Position numbers and translations under genes: made by a program
Assembly: GCF_000194155.1 (NCBI RefSeq)
Contig: NZ_GL877879.1
Location: 1,848,637-1,912,636, forward strand
Direction of reading: 5' to 3'
DNA length: 64,000 bases
Source of the DNA: Saccharopolyspora spinosa NRRL 18395
GTDB lineage: Bacteria > Actinomycetota > Actinomycetes > Mycobacteriales > Pseudonocardiaceae
Shown: positions 47,058 to 57,100 of the stretch, in pieces
How positions within the stretch are numbered: position 1 is the first letter of the stretch
Layout: the number at the start of each line of letters is the position of its first letter
The notes under the pieces: generated by a model
Database searches by the model: none
Seen by the model: only the letters and a program-made list of their open reading frames with translations
Told to the model about the DNA's origin: nothing

Positions 47058-48509
47058 TCACGCCTGGAAGCGGTGTTGCCAGATCTCCCGGGATACCTTG
47101 ATCGGATCGGCCACCACTGTCGGCGGCACGTTCCACACCCGGGCCGAGCGGTCGGCGACGGTGTAGGCAGGCCAACCCGGATCACCCGTCGTCGCGAAGG
47201 AAACCCACGCCTCGCGCAGCTCTGCCGACAGGTCTTCGAAATCCGGCGGGACCTCGCCGCCGAACATCGCCTTACCGAGCGCGTCCGCTACGGTTCCGAA
47301 GGTGAACGGAACGTCCAGCCCGTGGTGCGCGCCGAACGCACCGCCGCGCACCGGGCTCGACCAGGCGAACTCGTAGGCGTAGCTGCGGCCCCCGGCTAGG
47401 GCGTGCGCTTCAGCGCTCCACAGCGACGGCATCCGGAACAGCTGATCGCTGAGAATCAGCGAGAACAGCTCGGCATCCTCGATCCCCGGATATCCGGCGC
47501 GGTACCGGCCCACCACTGACGGATCCAGCCGCAGCCGCTGCGCCATCAGCACCGGGTCCTTGTCCTCCGCGGGAAGGTCCACTGTGAACATTCGGGCTTC
47601 GTCGGCGGTGTAGCCGCTGATCAGGTCCACGTCGCGGCCCGCGCCGGTGCGCAGCGCGACCCACGGCAGGTCGTCGAGCACCGCGCCGTCGAGGATCACC
47701 GCGTACGGCGTGGAATTCGTCCAGTCCGCGCGGTTCTCGTTCTGCTCCGCCATCACGGGCAGCTGCGCCGAGTGGATCGCCTCCGACGGCACCGCCGCCA
47801 GCTCCTCGGCGGTGGCCGGGACACCGAGCGGACCGACGATGAGCTCGCTGAGCTTGCGCGCCTCGTCCTCGGCGCAGTACAGCGAGCCGACGCTCTGCGC
47901 GATCGCGCGGCGGAACAACCCGCTCCGGGTCGATCCCCCGATTAGCGTGGCCACCGAGGTCGCGCCCGCGGACTCGCCGAAGATCGTCACATTGCCCGGG
48001 TCGCCGCCGAACGCGGCGATGTTGTCGCGCACCCAGCGCAACGCCGCGAGCTGGTCCAGGATGCCGCGGTTGGACGGCGCATCCGCAACCCAGCCGAAAC
48101 CCTCATAACCGACCCGGTAGTTCACCGTCACCGCGACGACCCCGGCCTGCGCGAACAACGCCGGATCGTAGTCGGCGGCCGTACCGCCCAGATAGGCCCC
48201 GCCGTGGAACCAGACCATGACCGGCAGGCCGCCGCCGCGATCCGGGGTCCACACGTTGACGCTCAGGCAGTCGGTGCTGTCACCGGGGTTCCACGACGGC
48301 GGAAACCCGGGGATCACCGCCGGTTGCGGCACCGACCCGCTGAACTCCAACGCGTCCCGCACCCCTTCCCACCGCTCCGGGGCAACAGGGGCCTGAAACC
48401 GACGCGCCCCGTCCAGCGGTGCCGCATACGGAATTCCCCTGAATATGCTCAACTCGTCGTTCGCGGTTCCCCGCACCGCGCCGTGCTCGGTCCGCACCAC
48501 AAGATCCAT
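47058..48509 (-). CDS. carboxylesterase type B
   Basis: 483 residues of the alpha/beta-hydrolase type B family. The nucleophile elbow is FGESAGATSVA, the oxyanion loop is VMVWFHGGAYLGG, the acid is in SGYTADEARMF and the His in FGAHHGLDVPF. It hydrolyses esters of unknown identity in the cytoplasm; there is no signal peptide. ATG at 48509 (MDLVVRTEHGAVRG) follows GGGGG and matches the family start; the longer frame to 48563 is not needed. Confidence 0.88.
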   Translation of the reverse strand: MDLVVRTEHGAVRGTANDELSIFRGIPYAAPLDGARRFQAPVAPERWEGVRDALEFSGSVPQPAVIPGFPPSWNPGDSTDCLSVNVWTPDRGGGLPVMVWFHGGAYLGGTAADYDPALFAQAGVVAVTVNYRVGYEGFGWVADAPSNRGILDQLAALRWVRDNIAAFGGDPGNVTIFGESAGATSVATLIGGSTRSGLFRRAIAQSVGSLYCAEDEARKLSELIVGPLGVPATAEELAAVPSEAIHSAQLPVMAEQNENRADWTNSTPYAVILDGAVLDDLPWVALRTGAGRDVDLISGYTADEARMFTVDLPAEDKDPVLMAQRLRLDPSVVGRYRAGYPGIEDAELFSLILSDQLFRMPSLWSAEAHALAGGRSYAYEFAWSSPVRGGAFGAHHGLDVPFTFGTVADALGKAMFGGEVPPDFEDLSAELREAWVSFATTGDPGWPAYTVADRSARVWNVPPTVVADPIKVSREIWQHRFQA

Positions 48510-48566
48510 GCCCCCATACAACCAGCGAAAGCGTGGCCGCGTCATCCGATCGACGTTGTGCATGCC

Positions 48567-49889
48567 TCACGACCGGTCGTCGAGTTCGGCCACCGCGAAC
48601 GGCAGCGCTTCGCTGAGCTTCTCCAGGTCCGGCAACGCCGCGCGATTGGCATGCACGCCCACGTGCACGGTGTCGCGGTACTGCGAAACCGCAATCGCCA
48701 GCGCGTGCCTGGCCGCCAGCGGGGCCACCGGGTACAGCTCCACCAACTCCGCCCCTCCCAGGGCCGCCCGGAAACCCGGCAGCGGCACGTTGGTGATCAC
48801 GGTGTCGAACAGCAGCGCGGCACCGTGCCCGGCCAGTGGGGCGGCCACCTGGTGCACGATCTGCGGAACCCGCCCGGCAAGCACCGGGAACGCACCAGGC
48901 CCGCGCAGCGGCCCCGCGCTCTTGTTGCGACCCATCGCGGCCCGGATCGCCTGCAGCCGCGCCACCGGGTCCGGCTCCCCCACCGGCAGATCGCACAGGT
49001 AGCCGGACAGCTGGTTGTTCCCTCGCGCGTTGTCGCCGCGACGACGACTGACCGGGATCAGCGCCCGCAGCGGCAGCTCGTCGACCGGGTGCCCGCGCGC
49101 GGCCAGCCACCGGCGGAACGCCCCGGTGAGCACCGCGAGCACGACGTCGTTGGTGGTGCCGCCGTGCCGGGCACGGATCCGCCGCAGGTCAGCGAGGCCG
49201 ATCGGGATCAGCGCCACCCGCCGCGCCGCGGAAACGGAAGCGCGCAACGGCGAATCCGGAATCGGCACCCGCATGCTGCGCACCACCGACGAGGCGATGC
49301 CGAGCGTTTCACCGGACTTCGACAGGGTTCCGCGAACCGCATCGAACAGCTGCTGCGGTTTGCGGAGCAGGTCCAGCGGGCTGCCGTCGGGATCGGGCAA
49401 CGGTTCCGGCGCCTCGGGCGTGAAGCCGTCGAGCAGCCCCAAACCCATCTCGACCGCTTCCCGGCCATCGGCGAGGGCGTGATGGAACTTCACCAGCACC
49501 GCGAACCGGTCCCCGTCCAGCCCGGTGATCAGGTGCAGTTCCCACAGCGGACGGCCCCGGTCCAGCGGGTCCGCGATGAGCTCCGCGACCAGCTCGGCCA
49601 ATTCCTCCCGCCCGCCCGGCGAGGGCACCTGGTGGCTGCGCACCTGCTCGGCCGCGTCGAATTCCGGCGCTTCCGCCCAACGGGCCTGGCCGGGCAGCCA
49701 TGACTGGCCGATCCGCAGCCGCAGCCGCGCGATCCGCTGGGCCCGCTCGGCCAGCAGCGCCAGCAGCCGCACCCGGTCCGCCGGTTCCGACGGCCGGAAC
49801 ACCGCGACCGCACCGATGTGCATCGGCGCGGTTTCCTGCTCCAGGCACAGGAACGCCCAGTCGAGCGCACTGACCTCGGTCGTCATCAT
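48567..49889 (-). CDS. wax ester synthase / diacylglycerol acyltransferase (WS/DGAT)
   Basis: 440 residues. The catalytic HHxxxDG motif is KFHHALADGREAVEMG, near residue 135, and the family's opening (LDWAFLCLEQETAPMHIGAV) is present. It transfers acyl chains from acyl-CoA to a fatty alcohol or diacylglycerol to make wax or triacylglycerol stores. The C-terminal half has TNDVVLAVLTGAFRRWLAA. Minus strand, 57 bases before the carboxylesterase start, so the two may share a transcript: one building and one cutting esters. Storage-lipid role is from family knowledge. Confidence 0.88.
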   Translation of the reverse strand: MMTTEVSALDWAFLCLEQETAPMHIGAVAVFRPSEPADRVRLLALLAERAQRIARLRLRIGQSWLPGQARWAEAPEFDAAEQVRSHQVPSPGGREELAELVAELIADPLDRGRPLWELHLITGLDGDRFAVLVKFHHALADGREAVEMGLGLLDGFTPEAPEPLPDPDGSPLDLLRKPQQLFDAVRGTLSKSGETLGIASSVVRSMRVPIPDSPLRASVSAARRVALIPIGLADLRRIRARHGGTTNDVVLAVLTGAFRRWLAARGHPVDELPLRALIPVSRRRGDNARGNNQLSGYLCDLPVGEPDPVARLQAIRAAMGRNKSAGPLRGPGAFPVLAGRVPQIVHQVAAPLAGHGAALLFDTVITNVPLPGFRAALGGAELVELYPVAPLAARHALAIAVSQYRDTVHVGVHANRAALPDLEKLSEALPFAVAELDDRS

Positions 49890-50576
49890 CGCCGCACCTC
49901 ACCACGCGATTCGAGAACAGCTTGCCGGAAACAATCCGGGCGGAATCGGAATAGTTCGCCGGGCTGGTTACGGAATTGTTTCCACCCGGGAAATATCCAG
50001 CGATCGGCAGACCCGGGAGGTGATCTGATCCGCGAGCGAATCGAATGACCGCCCCGACGAAGCGGAAAATGATTCGTCTTCTACGGGCGGCCCCGACTCG
50101 AAACCGGGGCCACCGCCGACGGGGCGGGCAGGGCCTGGAGGTGCTGGCGACAACGGCACTGACGTGGTCCTTCCTGTCACGGCGGGCGACGCCGGGCGCC
50201 GCCGGGCGCCGCCGCGGCAACGCTTGCGGCTTAGCTCCTGACGGCGCTTTCCATCCGGTGCACCGTTGCACTTCCGTCCAAATAGACCGATTGCGGCCGG
50301 ATCGACTGAATTGAGCCGACCAAGCCGCGAATGCGTCGACTTTAAACCAAAACGAGGACGGATGAAAACGAGGACCGCCGGCAGCGACGAGCACGATGCA
50401 GGCCTTGATCGCTCCGATAGGTATTGATCAAACGCTCCGAGTCACCCACAAGTAGGCACGGCAGTCGCCCGCGACGGCGCGGCCGACCGGATTCGGTGAC
50501 ACCGCGCACCCGCCGCGCGCGGAGCTCGACGTCGCGCGGTGAGCGAACTCACCCGGCTGTCGGGCCGTACAACGCG
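49890..50576. other. 687-bp non-coding region upstream of WS/DGAT gene
   Basis: No gene-like frame. Around 50190-50215 a short GC-rich unit (GCCGGGCGCC) is repeated in tandem. The stretch 49910-50050 is lower in GC and probably holds the promoter of the acyltransferase. It lies between two minus-strand transcription units. Confidence 0.45.
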
Positions 50577-50608
50577 AAAACCGCCGCCCAGCTCGGGGCG
50601 GCGGTTTT
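50577..50608. terminator. terminator after the methylene-THF reductase gene
   Basis: AAAACCGCCGCCC (50577-50589) pairs exactly with GGGCGGCGGTTTT (50596-50608) around AGCTCG. With A and T runs on its outer sides it can work in both directions. It lies 18 bases past the stop of the reductase gene and ends the betaine/methyl-cycle gene group. Confidence 0.85.
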
Positions 50609-50626
50609 CGGTCGCGCGAGGTCAGC

Positions 50627-51505
50627 TCACGGCGCCCAGTGGTCGAGCATGGTCGCGAAGGTCTCGAAGGCCGGCTTGTTGTAGCCGTAGGGCGCTTCCA
50701 GGTGGACGCTGAGTGGGAAGCCGAGACCGTGCACCCCGTCAATAACCCGCTTGTAAAGGTCCACGACCCGCTGCTTGCGCTGCTCGAAGCCCAGCTCCGC
50801 GGTCTGCGCCACGAATTCCTGCTCGCCGGCCACGGCCGGGTTGCCCGGGTCCTGGATGAGCCACTGGATCAACTTCTTCCTGCTCTCCACACCCGGGATG
50901 AACCCGAAGGACAGCAGGATCTCCGGGCGGTGCGGCGTGGTCCGGGCGAACTCAGCGAGGAACCGTACGATCGCGTCGGAGTAGAGCAACTGGGTCATGC
51001 CGTAGGTGGCGCCGCGCTCGCACTTGAAGCCGAACCGGCCTTGCTCGCCGTGCCGGGTCGGGATAAGGATCGAACCGCGGTGCGGCACCACGTCCTGGAA
51101 CTTGGCCAGGGCGTCGGTGGGCGCGACGCCGGGGCCCTCGCCGTCGGCCATGTTGCGCGGCACCCCGACGAACGCGATGCCGTCCATGCCCGCGTCGCGC
51201 AGGTTCTGCAGGCGCTCGGTCAGCTCCTGCTCGTCGTGGAACGCGGTGACCTGCGTGCACAGCCCGCGCATGCCGCCCAGTTCGGGCTCGATCGTCCGCC
51301 AGAAGTCGATGGTGTCCATCTTCTCCCGGAAGCCGACCGGCCGGTCCCCGTCCTCCTGGATGATGCCGGGGATCATCACGTGCTTGATGTGGCCGGCCAG
51401 CCCGGAGGCGCGGCTGAGCTCGGTGACCTTGCGACCTTCCGCGACGGCCATCTGCACGCCACCGTCGAGATTGGGCGGTACCAGTTCGAGTGCGATGGTG
51501 TTCAT
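50627..51505 (-). CDS. metF: methylenetetrahydrofolate reductase-like protein (mycobacterial flavin-independent type)
   Basis: 292 residues, TIM-barrel fold. It starts MNTIALELVPPNLDGG, close to the mycobacterial Rv2172c-like group reported as flavin-independent MTHFR; the usual E. coli MetF FAD motifs are absent. It would make 5-methyl-THF, the methyl donor for MetH, two genes upstream. ATG at 51505 has CTGAGG 5 bases before it. The 379-bp gap to ahcY contains two stem-loops and the duplicated ahcY end, so this gene may have its own promoter. Gene symbol given by function; orthology to metF is not shown. Confidence 0.75.
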   Translation of the reverse strand: MNTIALELVPPNLDGGVQMAVAEGRKVTELSRASGLAGHIKHVMIPGIIQEDGDRPVGFREKMDTIDFWRTIEPELGGMRGLCTQVTAFHDEQELTERLQNLRDAGMDGIAFVGVPRNMADGEGPGVAPTDALAKFQDVVPHRGSILIPTRHGEQGRFGFKCERGATYGMTQLLYSDAIVRFLAEFARTTPHRPEILLSFGFIPGVESRKKLIQWLIQDPGNPAVAGEQEFVAQTAELGFEQRKQRVVDLYKRVIDGVHGLGFPLSVHLEAPYGYNKPAFETFATMLDHWAP

Positions 51506-51802
51506 GTCGGCCTCAGGTTTTCCTTCTGTCGGCTTTCGGTCACCATAGCGCCCGATCGAGATGCACTCCTGCGACTGCTCTTCTCGACGAGCAGGGACCA
51601 TTTTTCCTCTGATGACTGGGAATTCGTTCGCCGAAATGCGAATTTCGGTTATCCTGAAAGGATCGTCGTTCAGCCACGCGCAGAAAAGGCTGTGCATTCG
51701 GATCAGCGACGCGGCCGGGCCCCGGTCGGGTACGCGCTTTCACCCGGTCGGCGTATTTATGGCGAAACCGGTTGCGCGGAGCGCGGTTTCAGCGCCGGAT
51801 GT

Positions 51803-51876
51803 CCGGCGGCTCTCCCGGCCGAGGAGAGCCGCCGTTGCGACCCGGTACCGCCGCGCGAAAGCGAAGCGGTACCGGG
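51803..51876 (-). terminator. two stem-loops between ahcY and metF
   Basis: GGCGGCTCTC/GAGAGCCGCC (51803-51812 and 51822-51831) and CCCGGTACCGC/GCGGTACCGGG (51841-51851 and 51866-51876), both perfect. Neither has a T run, so they could attenuate, protect the upstream mRNA's 3' end, or stop it through Rho. They lie after the duplicated ahcY end. Confidence 0.55.
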
Positions 51877-51884
51877 GAGTTCGG

Positions 51885-52013
51885 TCAGTAGCGGTAGTGG
51901 TCGGGCTTGTAGGGGCCGTCGACGTCGACACCGATGTAGGCGGCCTGCTCCTTGGAGAGCTTGGTCAGCTTCACACCCAGAGCGTCCAGATGCAGACGAG
52001 CCACCTTCTCATC
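51885..52013 (-). repeat. exact tandem copy of the ahcY 3' end (129 bp)
   Basis: The 129 bases 51885-52013 repeat 52014-52142 without a difference that I can see, directly adjacent. The unit is the last 43 codons of ahcY including its TGA. Because 129 is a multiple of three, a readthrough product would gain 42 residues. AhcY itself is not altered; the copy is an untranslated tail. Confidence 0.9.
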
Positions 52014-53474
52014 TCAGTAGCGGTAGTGGTCGGGCTTGTAGGGGCCGTCGACGTCGACACCGATGTAGGCGGCCTGCTCCTTGGAGAGCTTGGTCAGCTT
52101 CACACCCAGAGCGTCCAGATGCAGACGAGCCACCTTCTCATCCAGGTGCTTGGGCAGCACATACACCTGCTTGTCGTACTCACCCGGCTTGGTGAACAAC
52201 TCGATCTGCGCGATCGTCTGGTTGGTGAAGGAGTTCGACATCACGAAACTGGGATGCCCCGTAGCATTGCCCAGGTTCAGCAACCGGCCCTCAGACAACA
52301 CGATGATCGAATGCCCATCCGCGAACACGTACTCATGGACCTGCGGCTTGATCTCCTGCTTACGGACACCAGGCGTTTTCTCCAACCCCGCCATGTCGAT
52401 CTCGTTGTCGAAATGACCGATGTTGCCCACGATCGCCTGGTGCTTCATCCGCGACATGTGCTCCGCGGTGATGATGTCGAAGTTCCCCGTCGTCGTGACG
52501 AAGATGTCAGCGATCTCCACGACATCATCCAGCGTGGTCACCTGATAACCGTCCATCACCGCCTGCAACGCGCAGATCGGGTCGATCTCGGTCACGATCA
52601 CCCGCGCACCCTGACCCCGCAACGACTCCGCCGAACCCTTACCGACATCACCATAACCACACACCACCGCGACCTTGCCGCCAATGAGCACATCCGTGGC
52701 ACGGTTGATGCCGTCAACCAGCGAGTGCCGGCACCCGTACTTGTTATCGAACTTCGACTTCGTCACCGAGTCGTTGACATTGATCGCCGGGAACAACAAA
52801 TCCCCCGTCTTGGCCAGCTCATACAGCCGGTGCACACCGGTCGTGGTCTCCTCCGTCACACCCCTGACCTCACCCGCGATCCTCGTGAACCGCTTGCCAT
52901 CCGCGGCAACGCTGGCGCGCAGCGTCTCCAGAATGACCCTGTACTCCTCCGGGTCATCCTCGCCAGCCTGCGGCACCACCCCAGCCGCCTCGAACTCCAC
53001 ACCCTTGTGCACCAACAACGTGGCGTCACCACCATCATCGAGGATCATATTCGGACCCTCACCACCACCGAACTGGAACAACTGGTCCGTGCACCACCAG
53101 TACTCCTCCAGCGACTCACCCTTCCACGCGAACACCGACACACCCGCAGGCGCCTCCGGCGTCCCATCCGCGCCCACCACAACCGCAGCGGCAGCCTCGT
53201 CCTGGGTCGAGAAGATGTTGCACGACACCCACCGGACCTCAGCACCCAACGCGACCAGCGTCTCGATCAACACCGCCGTCTGCACCGTCATATGCAACGA
53301 ACCCGCAATCCGCGCACCCCTCAACGGCTGCGAAGACGCATACTCCCCACGCGTCGCCATCAAACCCGGCATCTCATGCTCAGCCAACCGGATCTGATGC
53401 CGCCCGGCCTCAGCCAACCCCAAATCCCGGACAGCGAACTCCAGGCCGTTGACCTTCTGCAACTCGACGCTCAT
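52014..53474 (-). CDS. ahcY: S-adenosyl-L-homocysteine hydrolase
   Basis: 486 residues. The NAD site is [20 protein letters not shown]; substrate residues lie in [20 protein letters not shown] and [17 protein letters not shown], and the C-terminus KPDHYRY completes the tetramer NAD site. It splits S-adenosylhomocysteine, the inhibitory product of the methyltransferases, into adenosine and homocysteine. ATG at 53474 has AGAAAGG upstream and lies 40 bp after the metH stop, so the genes are one operon. The stop is followed by the tandem repeat of its own end. Confidence 0.97.
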   Translation of the reverse strand: MSVELQKVNGLEFAVRDLGLAEAGRHQIRLAEHEMPGLMATRGEYASSQPLRGARIAGSLHMTVQTAVLIETLVALGAEVRWVSCNIFSTQDEAAAAVVVGADGTPEAPAGVSVFAWKGESLEEYWWCTDQLFQFGGGEGPNMILDDGGDATLLVHKGVEFEAAGVVPQAGEDDPEEYRVILETLRASVAADGKRFTRIAGEVRGVTEETTTGVHRLYELAKTGDLLFPAINVNDSVTKSKFDNKYGCRHSLVDGINRATDVLIGGKVAVVCGYGDVGKGSAESLRGQGARVIVTEIDPICALQAVMDGYQVTTLDDVVEIADIFVTTTGNFDIITAEHMSRMKHQAIVGNIGHFDNEIDMAGLEKTPGVRKQEIKPQVHEYVFADGHSIIVLSEGRLLNLGNATGHPSFVMSNSFTNQTIAQIELFTKPGEYDKQVYVLPKHLDEKVARLHLDALGVKLTKLSKEQAAYIGVDVDGPYKPDHYRY

Positions 53475-53514
53475 AACTACCTTTCTCTACTTTCCGGATT
53501 CAGACAGGCAGGAA

Positions 53515-56500
53515 TCAGGTGTTGAAGTACTTCGCCTCTGGATGGTGGGCGACGATCGCGTCGGTGGACTGCTCGGGGTGCAGCTGGAACTCTTCGGAGA
53601 GCACCACGCCGATGCGCTCGGCCTCCAGCAGGTCGACGATCTTCGCCCGGTCCTCGATGTCCGGGCAGGCGCCGTAGCCGAAGGAGTACCGCGCTCCGCG
53701 GTAGCCGAGTTTGAAGAACTCCTGCACGTCGGCCGGGTCCTCCTCGGCCACCGAACCGCCCGAGGACCACAGAAGCTCCCGCCGGATGCGGCGGTGCCAG
53801 TACTCGGCCAGCGCTTCGGTGAGCTGCACGCCCATGCCGTGCACCTCCAGGTAGTCCCGGTAGGCGTTCTTGGCGAACAGCTCGTTGGCGAAGTCGGCGA
53901 TCGGCTGACCCATGCTGACCAGCTGCATCGGCAGCACGTCCACCTGGCCTGTCTGCTCGGCCTGCTCCCGCGACCGGAAGAAGTCCGCCAGGCACAGCCG
54001 CCGGTCGCGCTTCTGCCGCGGGAAGAAGAACCGGTGCCGCTCCGGGGCGTCCGGCTCTTCCTTGTCCAGCACGACGAGGTGGTTCCCCTCGGTCACGCAC
54101 GGGAAGTAGCCGTAGACCACGGCCGCGTGCTGCAGGATGCCCGCGGTGGACAGCTCGTCGATCCAGTGCCGCAGCCGCGGCCGGCCCTCGGACTCGACGA
54201 GTTCCTCGTAGGACGGTCCCTCGCCCTTCTTCGCGCCGCGCAGGCCCCACTGGCCGAAGAACGTGGCCCGCTCGTCCAGCAGCGCCAGGTAGTCGGCGAC
54301 CGCGATGCCCTTGACCACTTTCGAGCCCCAGAACGGCGGCGCCGGCACCTGCGCGTTCGCGTCCACATCGGACCGCGTGGTGTCGGTGTACTCCGGCTCC
54401 GGCCCCTGCTCGGCCTTGCGCTTCTCGGCGATGCGCAGCGACCGCTCACGACGAGCCTTGCGTTCGGCCTTCTTCTCCCGCTCGGCCGCATCGTCGGCAG
54501 GCGCGTCACCGCGCTTGACGGCCATGATGCGGTCCATCAGGTGCAGGCCTTCGAAGGCGTCCTTCGCATAGCGCACATCGCCCTGGTAGACCTCGTCCAG
54601 GTCGTTCTCCACGTAGGACCTGGTGAGCGCCGCCCCGCCCAGCATCACCGGGTACTTCCCGGACATCCCCCTGGAGTTGAGCTCCTCCAGGTTCTCCTTC
54701 ATGATCACGGTCGACTTCACCAGCAGCCCGGACATGCCGATGGCGTCGACCTTGTGCTCCTCGGCGGCTTCCAGGATGGCGCTGATCGGCTGCTTGATGC
54801 CGATGTTGACCACGTCGTAGCCGTTGTTGGACACGATGATGTCGACCAGGTTCTTGCCGATGTCGTGCACATCGCCCTTGACCGTGGCCAGCAGCAGCTT
54901 GCCCTTCCCACCGGAGTCGTCCTTCTCCATGTGCGGTTCGAGGTTGGCGACAGCCGCTTTCATCACCTCGGCGGACTGCAGCACGAACGGCAGCTGCATC
55001 TGCCCGGAACCGAACAGCTCGCCCACGACCTTCATGCCGGCCAGCAGGTTCTCGTTGATGATCTCCAGCGGCGGCTTCTCCGCCATCGCCGCGGCCAGAT
55101 CCGCTTCGAGCCCGTTGCGCTCACCGTCGACGATCCGCCGCTCCAGGCGTTCGAACAGCGGCAGCTTCGCCAGCTCCTCGGCGCGCGAGGCGCTGCTGGA
55201 CTTCGCGGTCTTGCCCTCGAAGAGCTCCATCAACTTCTGCAGCGGGTCGTATCCCTCGCGGCGCCGGTCGTAGACCAGGTCTAGCGCGGCCTGCCGCTGC
55301 TCCTCATCGATCTTGTTCATCGGCAGGATCTTCGAAGCGTTCAGGATCGCGGTGTCCAGGCCAGCTTCCCGGCATTCGTTGAGGAACACCGAGTTCAGCA
55401 CCTGCCGCGCCGCCGGGTTGAGCCCGAACGAGACGTTCGACAAGCCGAGCGTCGTCTGGACGTCTGGGTGGCGCTTCTTGAGCTCCCGGATCGCGTTGAT
55501 CGTCTCGACGGCGTCCTTGCGGACCTCTTCCTGACCCGTGGTGATCGGGAAGACCAGGCAGTCGATGATGATCGAGGACTTCTCCAGGCCCCAGTTGGTG
55601 GTCATGTCCTCGATCAGCCGCTCGGCGACCCGCAGTTTCCACTCGGCGGTGCGCGCCTGGCCTTCCTCGTCGATGCAGGTCACCACGACGGTGGCACCGT
55701 GCTCAACCACGAGCCTCATCACGCGCTCGTACCGCGAGCCCGGCTCGTGACCGTCCTCGTAGTTCACCGAGTTGACCGCGCACCGGCCGCCCAGGTGATC
55801 CAGACCGGCCTCGATCACGTCCGGCTCCGTGGAGTCCACCATGATCGGCAGGGTCGAGGAGGTCGCCAGGCGCGACGCCAGTTCCCGCATGTCGACCGTG
55901 CCGTCGCGGCCGACGTAGTCCACGCACAGGTCCAGCATGTGGGCGCCCTCGCGGGTCTGGGCCTTGGCGATCTCCACGCAGTCGTCGTATCGGCCGTCCA
56001 GCATCGCCTCGCGGAACGCCTTGGAACCGTTGGTGTTCGTGCGCTCACCGATGTTGAGGATCGACGCGTCCTGTTCGAACGGCACCGACTGGTACATCGA
56101 CGAGATCGCCGGGATGTGCTCGGGCTGGCGCACCTTCGGCGGCAGCGACGCGACGGCCTCGGCCACCGCGCGCACGTGCTCGGTGGTGGTGCCGCAGCAG
56201 CCGCCGACCAGCCGGGCGCCGAAGTCGTCGACGAACCCGACCAGCGCCTCGGCCAGCTCGTCCGGCTGCAGCGGGTAAACAGCACCGTTGGGGCCAAGCT
56301 GGGGCAGACCGGCGTTGGGCATCACCGACAGCGGGATCCGGGAGTTCTGCGCCAGCACCCGCAGGTGCTCGCTCATCTCCGCCGGACCGGTCGCGCAGTT
56401 CATCCCGATCAGGTCGATGCCCAGCGGCTCCAGCGCGGTCAGCGCCGCGCCGATCTCGGAGCCGACCAGCATCGTGCCGGTGGTCTCCACGGTGACCTGA

Positions 56501-57081
56501 GCGATGATCGGCAGCTGACGACCGACCTGGGCCATCGCCCGCTTCGCGGCCACGATCGCGGCCTTGGTCTGCAGCAGGTCCTGCGAGGTCTCCACCAGCA
56601 CCACGTCGATGCCGCCGTCGAGCATGCCCAGCACCTGCTCGATGTAGGCGTCGCGCAGCACGGTGTAGGGCGCATGGCCCAGCGTCGGCAGCTTGGTGCC
56701 CGGACCGACCGAACCGAGCACGTACCGCGGCCGCTCCGGCGTCGAGTACTCGTCGGCGGCCTCGCGGGCCAGTGCCGAGCCCTTCTCCGCCAGCTCCCGG
56801 ATCCGTTCCGGGATGTCGTACTCGGCGAGGTTGGCCAGGTTCGCCCCGAACGTGTTGGTCTCGATCGCGTCCGAGCCGGCCTCGAGGTAGCCCCGGTAGA
56901 TCGAGGACACCACGTCGGGCCGGGTCACGTTCAGGATCTCGTTGCAGCCCTCCAGGTTGGCGAAGTCGTCCAACGTCAGGTCGAACGCCTGCAGCGCGGT
57001 GCCCATGCCACCGTCGGCGACGAGGACGCGTTCGCCGAGGGCGGTGAGGAACCCGCTCGGATCGTTCTGCCGGTCTGCCAT
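53515..57081 (-). CDS. metH: cobalamin-dependent methionine synthase
   Basis: 1188 residues with all four modules: homocysteine/zinc module (GMNCATGP and VGGCCGTTTEH, the three Cys ligands), pterin-binding module (NIGERTNTNGSKAF, VDSTEPDVIEAG), B12 module with the lower-ligand His in VKGDVHDIGKN, and the activation domain near the C-terminus. It remethylates homocysteine to methionine using 5-methyl-THF. ATG at 57081 lies 19 bp after the kinase gene. Together with AhcY, MetK and the kinase it closes the methyl cycle. Confidence 0.97.
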   Translation of the reverse strand: MADRQNDPSGFLTALGERVLVADGGMGTALQAFDLTLDDFANLEGCNEILNVTRPDVVSSIYRGYLEAGSDAIETNTFGANLANLAEYDIPERIRELAEKGSALAREAADEYSTPERPRYVLGSVGPGTKLPTLGHAPYTVLRDAYIEQVLGMLDGGIDVVLVETSQDLLQTKAAIVAAKRAMAQVGRQLPIIAQVTVETTGTMLVGSEIGAALTALEPLGIDLIGMNCATGPAEMSEHLRVLAQNSRIPLSVMPNAGLPQLGPNGAVYPLQPDELAEALVGFVDDFGARLVGGCCGTTTEHVRAVAEAVASLPPKVRQPEHIPAISSMYQSVPFEQDASILNIGERTNTNGSKAFREAMLDGRYDDCVEIAKAQTREGAHMLDLCVDYVGRDGTVDMRELASRLATSSTLPIMVDSTEPDVIEAGLDHLGGRCAVNSVNYEDGHEPGSRYERVMRLVVEHGATVVVTCIDEEGQARTAEWKLRVAERLIEDMTTNWGLEKSSIIIDCLVFPITTGQEEVRKDAVETINAIRELKKRHPDVQTTLGLSNVSFGLNPAARQVLNSVFLNECREAGLDTAILNASKILPMNKIDEEQRQAALDLVYDRRREGYDPLQKLMELFEGKTAKSSSASRAEELAKLPLFERLERRIVDGERNGLEADLAAAMAEKPPLEIINENLLAGMKVVGELFGSGQMQLPFVLQSAEVMKAAVANLEPHMEKDDSGGKGKLLLATVKGDVHDIGKNLVDIIVSNNGYDVVNIGIKQPISAILEAAEEHKVDAIGMSGLLVKSTVIMKENLEELNSRGMSGKYPVMLGGAALTRSYVENDLDEVYQGDVRYAKDAFEGLHLMDRIMAVKRGDAPADDAAEREKKAERKARRERSLRIAEKRKAEQGPEPEYTDTTRSDVDANAQVPAPPFWGSKVVKGIAVADYLALLDERATFFGQWGLRGAKKGEGPSYEELVESEGRPRLRHWIDELSTAGILQHAAVVYGYFPCVTEGNHLVVLDKEEPDAPERHRFFFPRQKRDRRLCLADFFRSREQAEQTGQVDVLPMQLVSMGQPIADFANELFAKNAYRDYLEVHGMGVQLTEALAEYWHRRIRRELLWSSGGSVAEEDPADVQEFFKLGYRGARYSFGYGACPDIEDRAKIVDLLEAERIGVVLSEEFQLHPEQSTDAIVAHHPEAKYFNT

Positions 57082-57100
57082 GCCCCTGCTACTCCCGTCC

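Noticed and set aside
51561-53525. 654-codon plus-strand ORF with an internal repeat
   Set aside because: Antisense of ahcY; the repeat is simply the duplicated ahcY end.
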